A DNA stretch of 64,000 bases, taken from positions 1 to 64,000 of the forward strand of contig CAVPEW010000042.1 in NCBI GenBank assembly GCA_963703565.1, read 5' to 3'. The position numbers and the translations under genes were made by a program. The notes below the pieces were generated by a model. It was not told where the DNA came from, did not search any database, and saw only the letters and a program-made list of their open reading frames with translations. How positions within the stretch are numbered: position 1 is the first letter of the stretch; every line of letters begins with the position of its first letter. Source of the DNA: CAVPEW01 sp963703565. GTDB lineage: Bacteria > Actinomycetota > Acidimicrobiia > Acidimicrobiales > VFJN01. Below, piece after piece: positions 17,262-26,159 of the stretch.

Positions 17262-18670
17262 GCGTGGGCTCCTACCAGCTCGGCCCGGGTACCAGGAGGC
17301 GCCGGGGGGTCGTCGGGGTGGGCCGATGCGGCGGGCACGGACGCGATGACGGCCAGCAGCACCCACCAGAGCACGTCCATCGGGAAGATCTGCAGGATGC
17401 TGGACACGGTGGATGCGGCCATCACCGCAACGATCACAGCGCTCATGCCGCTGGCCAGGTCGCCGTCGGGCCCGGCACGGGTCCGCGCCGCCCGGCGGGT
17501 CGCCCCGAGCGCCGAGGCGTAGACGAGCAGCAGGAGCCACAGGCCGAGCGGTCCGAGCTCGTAGAGCGCCACGAAGTACTGGTTGTCGGGCTGGTAGGTG
17601 GGCCCGGTGTCCTTGGCGAGCTCCGCCGCCTTCTCGGCCGGCGCGCCTGTGCTCCCGACCCCCGAGCCGAACGGTCGCTGCACCACGTGGTGGCGGTTCT
17701 CGGACCAGCCCGAGGTTCGCTCGCCGGTGCTGCGCGACGACAGGGCCGAGCTGGCGGCGTCGGCGGGGAGCAGCAGCACGGCCACGACTGCCACGGGCAG
17801 CAGGAGGAACAGGGCCCGGTGGCGGGTGCTGGCGAGGTACACGACACCCACCGCCAGGCCCAGCCACGCCCCGCGCACCACGGTGGAGAGGATGCCGGCG
17901 CTCAGTAGTGGCAGGGACCACAGGAAGATCCGGGACCGCAGCCGGTGCGGGTCGCGAAGGGCGCCCGGCAGGGTGAGCAGCACGACGAGCATCAGGTAGA
18001 AGCCGAACCCGAACGGCTGCACGAACGTGGAGAAGGAGCGCAGGAAGCTCCCGCTGAAGCGGACCGCGGAGTTGTACTCGTAGCCGAACGACACCAGGCG
18101 AGCGGCCCCGAGCACCTGCTGCACCACGCCGTACGCCGCCGTGACGATGCCGCAGGCGAGCAGGATCGTGACTAGCCGATCGCGCTCGCGGTGATCAAGG
18201 GGGCAGCGCCAGATCGCCCATGCCGTGGTCAGGTAGAAGAAGCCGATCTTCAGCCCGAGCAGGCTGGCGAGCCCGCCCACCACGACCGCCGACGCGGTGC
18301 TGAGCCCGAGCAGGGCCGCCACCGGGATCAGCCAGCCCGGCCGCCGGCTCCCCGCCGGGGCCCGGACGCCGACGGGGGCCACGAAGGAGGCTCCCAGGCA
18401 GGCCAGGGCCAGCGCTTCCTTCCAGCCGTCCACGACCCCTGGGTGCGGGACCAGGAGGAGGAGCCCGTCGAAGGGCACCAGCGCCACCAGCAGCAGGATC
18501 CCCCGCTGCGGGCGCGTCGCCAGCCACCAGCCGCCGGCCGTCAGCACCAGTAGCCCCACCGGGGCGATCGGACCCACTACCACGAGCAGCGCCAGCAGGA
18601 CCAGGTTCACCCCCACAACCACGGCGGCCGGCCCCAGCTGCCGCGCCGTGACGGACGGCGACGCGGTCAT
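17258..18670 (-). CDS. O-antigen ligase/polymerase (Wzy/WaaL family)
   Basis: 470 residues with about 10-12 membrane segments. The N-terminal half alternates hydrophobic helices (VVVGVNLVLLALLVVVGPIA onward). A large outward loop contains FSGSFLRSFSTFVQPFGFGF and, later, ENRHHVVQRPFGSGVGSTG, the conserved loop of Wzy_C/WaaL proteins. Such enzymes polymerise or ligate lipid-linked glycans outside the membrane. ATG at 18670 chosen; a GTG lies one codon upstream. It heads the minus-strand operon ligase, JmjC-like, acetyltransferase, hydrolases. Confidence 0.88.
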   Translation of the reverse strand: MTASPSVTARQLGPAAVVVGVNLVLLALLVVVGPIAPVGLLVLTAGGWWLATRPQRGILLLVALVPFDGLLLLVPHPGVVDGWKEALALACLGASFVAPVGVRAPAGSRRPGWLIPVAALLGLSTASAVVVGGLASLLGLKIGFFYLTTAWAIWRCPLDHRERDRLVTILLACGIVTAAYGVVQQVLGAARLVSFGYEYNSAVRFSGSFLRSFSTFVQPFGFGFYLMLVVLLTLPGALRDPHRLRSRIFLWSLPLLSAGILSTVVRGAWLGLAVGVVYLASTRHRALFLLLPVAVVAVLLLPADAASSALSSRSTGERTSGWSENRHHVVQRPFGSGVGSTGAPAEKAAELAKDTGPTYQPDNQYFVALYELGPLGLWLLLLVYASALGATRRAARTRAGPDGDLASGMSAVIVAVMAASTVSSILQIFPMDVLWWVLLAVIASVPAASAHPDDPPAPPGTRAELVGAHA

Positions 18671-18755
18671 CACGAGCGAGACCGTACCGCCGCCGGGTCA
18701 GGGCGTCCCAACCCCCAACCCCGAGGTTCTTGCGGCGGAAACCCACGAAGGGCTC

Positions 18756-18792
18756 TGCACCAGAACCGCTTCGGCGCAGCGGATTCTGTGCA
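18756..18792. other. Strong imperfect hairpin in the gap after the polysaccharide locus
   Basis: TGCA, CAGAA and CCGCT (56-59, 61-65, 66-70 of the block) pair with AGCGG, TTCTG and TGCA (78-82, 84-88, 89-92), with two single-base bulges and a 7-nt loop: 14 pairs in all. It lies upstream of the ligase operon and before the monooxygenase remnant. It could be a bidirectional terminator or a mobile-element scar; there is no T-run. The rest of 18671-18899 shows no gene. Confidence 0.45.
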
Positions 18793-18899
18793 CGCGGCGT
18801 GGTTTGGGTCGGTCGACGAACCAAGCCTACGTAGCATGCCCGACTGTTAGCGGCACCGAGCTATCAGCCGAGGACCGTGGTCAGCGGGTCGGCAGCCCC

Positions 18900-19497
18900 G
18901 TCTCTCGCCTCACCGTTCTCGACAAGATCCTCGTCGACGCCGCCGCGCGGTCCGATGTCGTGCGCGAAGGCTTCACCGCCGCCGAGGTCCTCATCGACGA
19001 CGGCGCCGTGGCCGGCATCCGCGGGTACGCGAGAACGGCTCGGAGGTGGTCGGGCGGGCCCGGGTCGTGATCGGCGCCCACGGCCACAACTCACGCGTGG
19101 TCAGGGCCGTGAACGCCGAACGGTACCAAGAGAAGCCCGTCCTCGAGAACGCCTTCTACACCTTGTGGCGTGACCTGCCTGTCGATGCCTTCACCACCGT
19201 GATGCGCGGCGACCGAGCCTTCGTCGCCGTCCCCACCTACGACGACCTCACCCTGTTGCTGGTGGGATGGCCCTTCGCCCACGCCAGCGCCTTCCGGTGC
19301 GATGTCGAGGGCAGCTACTTCGACTGGCGACGTTCCTGCCGCCGCCGTCCGAGCTGCGAGAGCTCCTCGGCGCCATGGCCGGCAACCGAGCCGCGATGGA
19401 CTCGTTCGTCAGCGTGAACTCCGGCACGATGTCGCCGCTCGAGTTCTTCGAGCCCCACCACCTCGCCGGCCTACTGCAAACCGGCGAGACACGGTGA
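18900..19497 (+). pseudogene. Remnant of an FAD-dependent monooxygenase/halogenase-type reductase
   Basis: Three pieces in three frames line up with one flavoprotein family. Frame A (from ~18900): RLTVLDKILVDAAA and VVREGFTAAEVLIDDGAVAG. Frame B (~19046-19325): GRARVVIGAHGHNSRVVRA, EKPVLENAFYTLWRDLPVD and DLTLLLVGWPFAHASAF. Frame C (~19345-19497): PPPSELRELLGAMAGNRAA and SVNSGTMSPLEFFEP, the C-terminus. The N-terminal FAD-binding GxGxxG region is absent, and between B and C the segment that normally carries the GDAGYTKDP-like block is deleted. The A/B change behaves as a 1-nt deletion. The gene is therefore decayed; it once oxidised an aromatic or lipid substrate, but which is unknown. No gene is seen from 19498 to 19658. 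Confidence 0.7.
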
Positions 19498-19658
19498 CCG
19501 TCGAGTCGGGAGACGCCGGCGAGGACGCCCATCGCTTCGTCGATCTGGGCGGCGTAGCTGCCTTCGCCGGATTCGACGGTGTCCGCAGCTCCTTGCCATT
19601 GCCACCTCCCCCGGCCACGGCGAACGCCAACCCACACTCACGGGCACACGTCCCCACC

Positions 19659-20639
19659 TCATGGCTCCTCCTCGACTTCGAAACGCGCCGCGACGAGGTC
19701 CATCACGACGCGAGCGAGCCTCTCGCCGCCGGCGCGGGTGAGGTGGATGCCGTCGCCCTGGCGCATGAGCACCGGCGAGCCGTCCGCAGCGGGGAGGTAG
19801 GCGGAGTAGGCGCCGGACGTGTCGCTGAACAGTGCCCAGGAGTCGACGTATTGCACGCGGTCGCGCCCAGCAGCCTCGTCTTCGTAGACCCTGTCGAGGG
19901 TCGCCATCCGACTGGCGAAGGAGCCGGACCGCATGATGGGCTGCCCGACCCAGTACAGGACGCGGCCGTCGGCGGCGAGTAGGTCCATCATGGCTGCCAC
20001 CCGCGCCCGGTACTCGGCGATCCACGCCTCGGTACCGAACGGTTCGGGTCCGGTTCCGGTGACGATGCCCTGGGCGTCGTTGGCGCCGAACATGACGACG
20101 ACGACCTCAGGGCGCCGTCGCGAGATCGCTGCCGACGCCGCTGCGTACCAGTCGTAGTAGTCGGGACGGGTAATGCCGGACGAGTACCGGAAGTCGTGGT
20201 GACCCTCGATGACTCCGGTGGCCTCGGCCAGGTCGATGACGGCGCCCCCGGCGACCTCGGTCATCGAGTCGCCCGCCACCCAAAGCCGCAGTGGATCGGT
20301 TGTCGTGGGTCGTCGCGGCGGGACTGTGGTCGACGTCGTCGACGACGTGGAGACTGGTGAGGTCGCAGTCGTCGGCGTCGTCACCGTGGGCGACGGCATG
20401 GCCGGGCCGTCGGGGTCCTCGCCCACTGGTCGGTCGAACAGATCCTCCAACCAGTGCCGGGGAGCGGTCGCGTGCAGCCATCGGCTCAGATCGGCGAGCG
20501 GATCTGCCACGGACGTGCCGACGTCGTGGCGCCAGCCGAACGGCTGCGACCGAGCCGTGGCTTCCAGGGTCTCTGCGTTGAGCAGGGCGGCGAGCAGCAG
20601 ACCCAGGTAGACCACGGTGAAGCCTCGTTGAGCGCGCAT
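19659..20639 (-). CDS. Secreted SGNH/GDSL-type hydrolase (DUF459-like)
   Basis: 326 residues. ATG 20639 starts MRAQRGFTVVYLGLLLAALL, a signal anchor, followed by a Thr/Ser-rich linker (about residues 85-115). The SGNH domain then shows LWVAGDSMTEV (nucleophile Ser), VVVVMFGANDAQG (Asn block) and DGIHLTRAGG (catalytic Asp/His). This family includes AlgX/PatB-like partners of membrane O-acyltransferases. It starts 1 bp after the MBOAT stop, so the two form an operon for acylating an extracellular polymer. Confidence 0.85.
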   Translation of the reverse strand: MRAQRGFTVVYLGLLLAALLNAETLEATARSQPFGWRHDVGTSVADPLADLSRWLHATAPRHWLEDLFDRPVGEDPDGPAMPSPTVTTPTTATSPVSTSSTTSTTVPPRRPTTTDPLRLWVAGDSMTEVAGGAVIDLAEATGVIEGHHDFRYSSGITRPDYYDWYAAASAAISRRRPEVVVVMFGANDAQGIVTGTGPEPFGTEAWIAEYRARVAAMMDLLAADGRVLYWVGQPIMRSGSFASRMATLDRVYEDEAAGRDRVQYVDSWALFSDTSGAYSAYLPAADGSPVLMRQGDGIHLTRAGGERLARVVMDLVAARFEVEEEP

Positions 20640-20640
20640 G

Positions 20641-22068
20641 TCAGAACCGGAAGTAGACGAACGGGGGGACACCAGCAGGCCCGAGCACGTCGACGACGGT
20701 GAGTGCAGCGGCGGCAAGGGCGGCCTGGGGCACGGCACCGAGCCGGGCGGCGCCGGACCGCACCCGCGCCGCGAGGCCGCCGGGCAGGTACTGGGCGCCG
20801 ACGACTGCGACGATGGTGACTACGAGCAGAGCCGGCACTCTCGAGGCTTGGCCCCAGCCGGTGACCAAACGGCTCAGGACCGCACCGGCGTCGGCCAGGG
20901 ACTCGGAGCGGAAGAACACCCATCCCAGACACACGACGTGGAAGGTGAGCAACCGGCGCACCGCCGATCGCCAGCCGGTCGACGTGGGTGCCGCCCGCCC
21001 CACCGCACGGCGACGCTCCCGTGCCCAACGCTCCGCGGCCATAGCGACGCCGTGCACCGCGCCGAAGGCGACGAAGGTCCAGGCGGCCCCGTGCCAGAGG
21101 CCGGAGATGAGCATCACCACCAGCAGGGTGCGGCACGTCGCTGCCGTCGTGCGGCGACCGCGGCGGGCGAGCGGCGTGAACAGGAAGTCGCGGAACCAGC
21201 GGGTCAGGGTGATGTGCCAGCGGGACCAGAACTCGGTCACAGTCCTCGCCGTGTACGGGGCTTCGAAGTTCTCCGGCAACCGGAACCCGAGGAGCAGGGC
21301 GACCCCGATGGCGATGTCGGTGTAGCCGCTGAAGTCGGCGTACAGCTGCCCGGCGAAGGCGTAGATACCGGCGAGGACGTCGATCGCCGAGTGCGAGCCG
21401 GGGTCGGCGAACACGTCGTCGCCGAGGGCAGTCTCCAGGTAGCTGGCGACGACGACCTTCTTCGCCAGCCCCCGCACGATGAGCCATCCGGCTCGGTCCA
21501 CATCTATGCGCTGGCGGTCCCCGGGCTCGGTCAGCTGCGGAATGAGCTCGCTGGCCCGGGTGATGGGTCCCGCGGTCACCGTCGGGAAGAACCCGAGCCA
21601 GGCCGCCGATGCCAGGAGCGAGCACGGCCGACTCACCCGCCTGTACACCTCGACCAAGCGGCTGACGCCCTGGAAGGTTACGAACGAGATCCCCAGGGGC
21701 AGCGCGACTTCGACGAGCGGCGGATGGACGGTCACCCCGAGGCGGTCGAAGGCATCCACGAGAGTGGCCGTGAAGAACCCGTAGTACTTGAACCACCCCA
21801 ACACCCCGAGATGCAGCCCGACACCGAGCCACAGAGCCAGCCGCCGTGCGGCGCGGCCCTCGAGCCGATCGATCAGGTGGGACGCCATGTGGTTGCCGAC
21901 GACCAGGGCGGCCAGGAGGAGCAGGAACCCACGGTCCCACCAGCCGTAGAACACGGCACCTGCCGCGATCAGCACGGCCATCCGCAACCTCGGGCGCGAC
22001 GCCGTCGCCCACACCACCGGCCAGACGGCGGCGAAGAAGACCGCGAAGGTCACCGTCGGGAAGAGCAC
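20641..22068 (-). CDS. MBOAT family membrane O-acyltransferase (AlgI/DltB-like)
   Basis: 475 residues, GTG start at 22068, at the usual LFPTVTFAVFFAAVWP beginning of the family. Many membrane helices are present; LGISFVTFQGVSRLVEVYRR and FWSRWHITLTRWFRDFLF are family landmarks, and SGLWHGAAWTFVAFGAVHG holds the invariant active-site His. MBOAT proteins pass acyl groups across the membrane to alginate, teichoic acid or other glycans. With the adjacent SGNH protein it probably O-acetylates the surface polysaccharide encoded upstream. Confidence 0.92.
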   Translation of the reverse strand: MLFPTVTFAVFFAAVWPVVWATASRPRLRMAVLIAAGAVFYGWWDRGFLLLLAALVVGNHMASHLIDRLEGRAARRLALWLGVGLHLGVLGWFKYYGFFTATLVDAFDRLGVTVHPPLVEVALPLGISFVTFQGVSRLVEVYRRVSRPCSLLASAAWLGFFPTVTAGPITRASELIPQLTEPGDRQRIDVDRAGWLIVRGLAKKVVVASYLETALGDDVFADPGSHSAIDVLAGIYAFAGQLYADFSGYTDIAIGVALLLGFRLPENFEAPYTARTVTEFWSRWHITLTRWFRDFLFTPLARRGRRTTAATCRTLLVVMLISGLWHGAAWTFVAFGAVHGVAMAAERWARERRRAVGRAAPTSTGWRSAVRRLLTFHVVCLGWVFFRSESLADAGAVLSRLVTGWGQASRVPALLVVTIVAVVGAQYLPGGLAARVRSGAARLGAVPQAALAAAALTVVDVLGPAGVPPFVYFRF

Positions 22069-22295
22069 TGCCGCCAGCGTCCGACGTCCCGCCAGCTGGT
22101 GCTAGGGGCCTTGGTCCCGCGGGGCGGAGCAGGGGACGGCGGGAACCTGGGGCCAGCGAACGGGGCTCAGCCGGCGGCCAACATGCCCGAGGTTGACCCG
22201 GGCGTCGTAGAAGTTCAGTGGCGGTCCTCGGCCTCGTTCGTACCGTGAGGCACGCTCGGGGTTCCCACACAACCGAGTGAAACGGAGGACCACGA
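22069..22295. other. Intergenic region upstream of the MBOAT operon
   Basis: No gene is supported here. It should hold the leftward promoter for the MBOAT-SGNH pair and the rightward promoter of the small interrupted gene at 22296, which has an AACGGAGGACCACGA leader. Confidence 0.4.
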
Positions 22296-22334
22296 ATGAA
22301 CAAGCGAGCATCACACACGACGTCCGCCCCGACG
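22296..22334 (+). pseudogene. Start of an unidentified gene cut by the IS element
   Basis: A good ribosome-binding site (CGGAGGACCACGA) precedes an ATG and 13 codons (MNKRASHTTSAPT) that run into the left inverted repeat of the IS element. The body of the gene is not recognisable beyond the right end of the element, so its identity is unknown. Confidence 0.4.
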
Positions 22335-22358
22335 GGGTCTGCTGCAGGTTCGGTTGAC
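22335..22358 (+). repeat. Left terminal inverted repeat of the IS3-family element
   Basis: Matches the reverse complement of 23065-23088 at 23 of 24 positions; the difference is at the fourth base. Confidence 0.85.
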
Positions 22359-22373
22359 GCTTGTTGAGACTGA

Positions 22374-22742
22374 TCATGCTGTGTCTGCGGAGTCGTCGAG
22401 GCAGGGCGGGGTGAAACCGAGCTCGAACTCGACGGGGGTGAGCTCGCCGACGCCGCGTCGACGGCGGCGGTGGTTGTAGGTGTGCTCGATCCACACGATG
22501 GTCTCGGAGATGAGCTCGTCGCGGGTCCGCCAGCGGCGGCGCTGGTTGAACACGTTCTTGTGGAGCAGCGAGAAGAACGACTCCATGGCGGCGTTGTCGG
22601 CCGCGGCGGCGACGCGGCCCATGGAGCCGTTGAGGCCGGCAGCCTTGAGCACGGCCCGGAAGGCCCGGGAACGGAACTGACCAGGCCTCCCCGGTCGGAG
22701 TGACCCTTCGGTGGCCAAGTCCTGGACCAGCGGGTACTTCAT
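22374..22742 (-). pseudogene. IS3 transposase orfB, internal deletion
   Basis: 122 codons. MKYPLVQDLATEG is a normal OrfB start. It jumps directly to FRSRAFRAVLKAAGLNGSMG and then NAAMESFFSLLHKNVFN, TIVWIEHTYNHRRRRRG and LTPVEFELGF, the end of the rve integrase core. The HTH_21 region and the first two acidic residues of the DDE triad are gone; the final Glu (MESFF) remains. It overlaps orfA by 4 bp, the usual site of programmed frameshifting in IS3 elements. Not functional as a transposase. Confidence 0.85.
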
Positions 22743-23032
22743 TTTGGGTGGGCGTCCTTCGCGAAGTACGCGGCCGCTCGCCGCAGGATCTCGTTCTCCA
22801 TCTCCAGCCGGCGCTTGTCGCGGCGGAGCTGCACCACCTCGGACTGCTCAGCCGACGTGAGGCCGTCCTTGATGCTGTCGTCGATGTCGGCCTGGCGCAT
22901 CCACCGCCGCAGCGACTCCTCACAGATGCCGAAGTCGGCGGCGACCTCGACGATCGTCAGATCGCCACGACGGGCGACCGTGACGACATCACGCTTGAAC
23001 TCGGGAGGGAACCTTCTGGGCACAGTTGCCAT
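22739..23032 (-). CDS. IS3-family transposase OrfA
   Basis: 97 residues. RRFPPEFKRDVVTVARRGD, TIVEVAADFGICEESLRRWM and a C-terminal leucine-zipper-like helix (EVVQLRRDKRRLEMENEILR) are the HTH_Tnp_1 domain and coiled coil of OrfA proteins, which bind the terminal repeats. It looks intact, whereas its OrfB partner is deleted; OrfA alone often acts as a repressor of transposition. Confidence 0.9.
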   Translation of the reverse strand: MATVPRRFPPEFKRDVVTVARRGDLTIVEVAADFGICEESLRRWMRQADIDDSIKDGLTSAEQSEVVQLRRDKRRLEMENEILRRAAAYFAKDAHPK

Positions 23033-23064
23033 CCTTCCGTGAGAACACGTCCCCCACTTGGAAT

Positions 23065-23088
23065 GTCAACCGAACCTGCAGCAGTCCC
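23065..23088 (-). repeat. Right terminal inverted repeat of the IS3-family element
   Basis: Inverted copy of 22335-22358 with one mismatch. Confidence 0.85.
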
Positions 23089-23200
23089 AGTGGGAACAGC
23101 AGTACCGTCAAGCCTCATAATCACCCGTCCGCCAGACGGGGAGGGTCCCACTGTCGAGGGCCTCCTTGGCGAGACCATCAACCCACAGAGGCGGTGAGAG
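23089..23200. other. Gap right of the IS element
   Basis: No gene seen. A small hairpin (CCCGTC at 23124-23129 with GACGGG at 23135-23140) is the only structure; it may end transcription coming from either side. Confidence 0.35.
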
Positions 23201-23305
23201 GTGACAGATCCGGAGCGGGAGCTTCAGCCCACCGGCGCCGACGAGTGCTGGCAGCTCCGCCGCTCGTCGGTCGGCCGGCTCGCCGAGTACGACATGCGAG
23301 CTGAC
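23201..23305 (+). pseudogene. N-terminal fragment of a PPOX-fold (pyridoxamine oxidase-like) protein
   Basis: A GTG with a GAGGCGGTGAGAG leader starts VTDPERELQPTGADECWQLR and RSSVGRLAEYD. The ECW-SSVGRLA pattern matches the first helix and strand of small flavin-binding PPOX proteins, such as the complete one at 25716. It ends after about 30 recognisable codons and the rest of the domain is absent. From 23306 to 23570 I see no supported gene. Confidence 0.4.
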
Positions 23306-23570
23306 CCCCCCCCGAACCCGCCGACCTGGACCTCGAGCGTGGATCGGCGGCGGCGAGCACGGGCTCGCCTTCCGCCCAGCGCCATCGCCCGGGCGCCTCG
23401 TCCGGGTTGGACGCGGCCGGATCGATGAGCGTCGAGGGCAGTTCGGCCCTACGGCTTGCCGCTTCGCTCTTCCATGATCCAGATGTGCATCCGGGACAGC
23501 CGCCGCTGCAGGATGAGTGCCACCATCGACGGGTTCTGACCCACGGCGCGATGCAGCTGCCAAAGGAACG

Positions 23571-25670
23571 ATGACGCCTCAGAGCCCGTGGACCAACAAG
23601 GCTGAGATCGCCCACTCGGGAAGCGACGGCGCGGCGGTGACCCTCGTGGAAGGCGCTGACTTCGTGGTCTCGGCCGCCAACGGTGACATTCGGACCGGAA
23701 GCCCTCATGGGTTGTTCCTGCTCGACTCGCGCTTCCTGTCGACGCTGGAACTGGCTGTCGACGGCATGGCGCTCGAGAACCTCGCCGTCGCGGCGGAGGA
23801 ACCGGCAAGCGCAACGTTCCTGGGCCGAGTCGGTGCAACGCTCGTGGTGCTCCGCCAACGAAGCGTGGGCGGTGGGCTGACCGAGAGGATCGTGGTGCGC
23901 AACCACGACACTGCGGCGCGCGTGGTGTCGCTCACCCTTGGCATCGACGCCGACTTCGCGGATCTCTTCCAGGTGAAGGAGAACCGGGTCGACCGAACGG
24001 GCTGGCTGGGGCGGGACGCGGCCGGGACCGTGCTCACGCTCGCCCACCAGCGCGATGGCCGCGTGCGCGAGTCGGTGATCGAGGTTGCCGACGGCGCGGT
24101 GTTGACCGGGTTGGGCGCGGCCTGGGAGATCGAGCTGGCACCCCAAGCCGAGTGGTCGACGACCGTCGTCCTCAGGGCGGCCGTGGACGGGGTGCCGGTC
24201 CCACGCGAGCCGATGGAGCAGCTCGAGCGTTGGGAGGCGATGGTGCCTCGAGTCGACGCCGACGATCCCTCGCTGGTCCAGGCCGTGCGCCAGTCCGCCC
24301 GTGATCTGGGCAGTCTGCGGATCTTCGATCCGGAGTTCCCGGATCGGGCGATCGTGGCGGCGGGGGCGCCGTGGTTCATGTCGCCGTTCGGCCGGGACTC
24401 GCTACTGACGGCGTGGATGGCTCTCACGGTCGACCCCGACCTCGCCCTCGGCGTGCTCGAGACGCTGGCGCGATTCCAGGGCCGGGTCGAGATGCCGGCC
24501 ACCGAGGAGCAGCCGGGCCGCATCCTGCACGAGATGCGCTTCGCCGCCGCGTCGACGCTGACCCTGGGCGGTGGGCACGTCTACTACGGGTCGGTCGACG
24601 CGACCCCGCTGTTCGTCATGCTGCTCGGCGAGCTCCGCCGCTGGGGGCTCTCGCCGGAGGTTGTCGAGCGCCTGCTGCCGCACGCTGATCGGGCGCTGGA
24701 GTGGCTGGTCCGCTTCGGGGACCGCGACGGCGACGGGTTCATCGAGTACGAGCGAGCGACACCGGAGGGACTCGCCAACCAGGGTTGGAAGGACTCGTGG
24801 GACGGTGTGCGCTACGGCGACGGTTCCGTGGCGGAAGCGCCGATCGCGGCGTGCGAGGTCCAGGGCTACGCCTACGCCGCGTATCTCGCGCGAGCGCACT
24901 TCGCGAGAGAGGCCGGCGATGACGCGGCGTTGCACGTGTGGCGCGACCGCGCCGCGGCGTTGCGTACAGCGTTCAACCGGGACTTCTGGATGCCCGACCG
25001 CGGCTGCTTCGCCATCGGCCTCGACGCCGAGAAGCGGCCCATCGATTCGATCGCGTCGAATCAGGGCCACTGTCTCTGGACCGGGATCGTGGAGGAGGAC
25101 AAGGCGGAACGGGTCGCCGACACGCTGCTGTCGCCGGCGATGTTCAGCGGCTGGGGCGTGCGGACGCTCGCCGCGACGGAGCCCGCCTACAACCCGGTCA
25201 GCTACCACTGCGGCTCGGTGTGGCCGCACGACAACGCGCTCATCGCCGCCGGCCTCGTCCGCTACGGGTTCACCGACCACGCCCATCGCATCATGCGCGG
25301 CATCCTCGACGTCGCCGACGCCAACCGGGGAAGGCTCCCGGAGCTGTTCAGCGGCGTCGACCGGCACGATCTCGGTGTGCCGGCTGCCTATCCGAGCTCG
25401 TGCCAACCGCAGGCCTGGGCGGCAGCGACACCGCTGCTGTTCCTGCGCCTGCTGCTCCGCCTCGATCCGTGGCTGCCCAACCGCCAACTCTGCCTGGCAC
25501 CGGTCCTACCGAGTTGGCTCGGCTCGCTGAGCGTCGCGGGAATCCCCATGGGCGCCGACCGCATGGACGTCAACATCGAGAACGGAACCACCACCGTCGG
25601 CGCCTTGCCGTCGGATCTCGACGTCGAACGCCGGCCGCGGGCATCGCGCACCAGTCTGCTCCCCAAGTGA
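23571..25670 (+). CDS. Glycogen-debranching-type amylo-alpha-1,6-glucosidase family protein
   Basis: 699 residues; ATG 23571 with an AAGGAACG leader. The N-terminal ~230 residues are the GDE_N_bis beta-domain (TLVEGADFVVSAANGDIRT, HGLFLLDSRFLSTLEL). The rest is an (alpha/alpha)6 barrel of the GH133/GH63-like clan with MSPFGRDSLLTAWMAL, NQGWKDSWDGVRYGDGS and SVWPHDNALIAAGLVRYGF, whose Asp/Glu residues form the likely active site. It hydrolyses alpha-glucosidic branches or a glucoside such as glucosylglycerate; the exact substrate cannot be fixed. It fits the neighbouring GH65 and GT4 genes as a storage-sugar module. Confidence 0.85.
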   Translation: MTPQSPWTNKAEIAHSGSDGAAVTLVEGADFVVSAANGDIRTGSPHGLFLLDSRFLSTLELAVDGMALENLAVAAEEPASATFLGRVGATLVVLRQRSVGGGLTERIVVRNHDTAARVVSLTLGIDADFADLFQVKENRVDRTGWLGRDAAGTVLTLAHQRDGRVRESVIEVADGAVLTGLGAAWEIELAPQAEWSTTVVLRAAVDGVPVPREPMEQLERWEAMVPRVDADDPSLVQAVRQSARDLGSLRIFDPEFPDRAIVAAGAPWFMSPFGRDSLLTAWMALTVDPDLALGVLETLARFQGRVEMPATEEQPGRILHEMRFAAASTLTLGGGHVYYGSVDATPLFVMLLGELRRWGLSPEVVERLLPHADRALEWLVRFGDRDGDGFIEYERATPEGLANQGWKDSWDGVRYGDGSVAEAPIAACEVQGYAYAAYLARAHFAREAGDDAALHVWRDRAAALRTAFNRDFWMPDRGCFAIGLDAEKRPIDSIASNQGHCLWTGIVEEDKAERVADTLLSPAMFSGWGVRTLAATEPAYNPVSYHCGSVWPHDNALIAAGLVRYGFTDHAHRIMRGILDVADANRGRLPELFSGVDRHDLGVPAAYPSSCQPQAWAAATPLLFLRLLLRLDPWLPNRQLCLAPVLPSWLGSLSVAGIPMGADRMDVNIENGTTTVGALPSDLDVERRPRASRTSLLPK

Positions 25671-25715
25671 CTCTCGGCCCTAGGGCGACCCTGCAAAGCC
25701 GGGCACCATGGACCC

Positions 25716-26159
25716 ATGGCGAGACAGACGGACACGTGGCTGCTCGTGCTGGCCCGCGACCGGTGCGAGGAACTGCTGGCGTCGGCCGACGTCGGGCGGC
25801 TCGGCGTGGTCAGCGACGGGCGGCCCTTGGTGTTCCCGGTGTGTCACGTCTACGTCGACGGTGTGATCGCGTTCCCCACCAACGTGGGAACGAAGCTGCA
25901 CGCCGGGCTGTCGTGGCCCTACGCGGCCTTCGAGGTCGACGGCATCGGCGACGACGGCTTCACCGCCTGGAGCGTCATGGTGGTGGGGCACGCCGAGGAG
26001 GTCACCGAGCGGGCAGAGCGGGAGCGGTTCAGGGCGGTGCGCGACATCCCCTGGCGAACCGATGAGCGCTTGCGGTGGATGAAGGTGATCCCCGACGAGA
26101 TCAGCGGCCGCCAGATTCAAGGGGAACGGCCGGTGCCCCGGCGGATGCGACCGAGCTGA
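25716..26159 (+). CDS. PPOX-fold flavin/F420-type oxidoreductase
   Basis: 147 residues with the split-barrel pattern: RCEELLASADVGRLGVVSDG, PLVFPVCHVYVDGVIAFPT, AAFEVDGIGDDGFTAWSVMV and GHAEEV. Members bind FMN or F420 and reduce small molecules or act in stress resistance. Its 3' end overlaps the convergent GT4 gene by about 59 bp. In actinobacteria such proteins often accompany Hsp20 and Usp genes under hypoxic control, which matches the neighbours here, though no operator was identified. Confidence 0.8.
   Translation: MARQTDTWLLVLARDRCEELLASADVGRLGVVSDGRPLVFPVCHVYVDGVIAFPTNVGTKLHAGLSWPYAAFEVDGIGDDGFTAWSVMVVGHAEEVTERAERERFRAVRDIPWRTDERLRWMKVIPDEISGRQIQGERPVPRRMRPS

Larger units (their letters stand above)
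22335..23088 (-). mobile_element. IS3-family insertion sequence, internally deleted
   Basis: A 754-bp element bounded by 24-bp inverted repeats with one mismatch (core CTGCTGCAGGTTCGGTTGAC at the left end). It contains an intact orfA and an orfB reduced to its first ~12 codons plus the last third. Intact IS3 elements are 1.2-1.5 kb, so some 450-500 bp are missing and no complete DDE transposase can be made. It could move only if a full relative supplies the enzyme. I found no clear target-site duplication. Confidence 0.85.
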
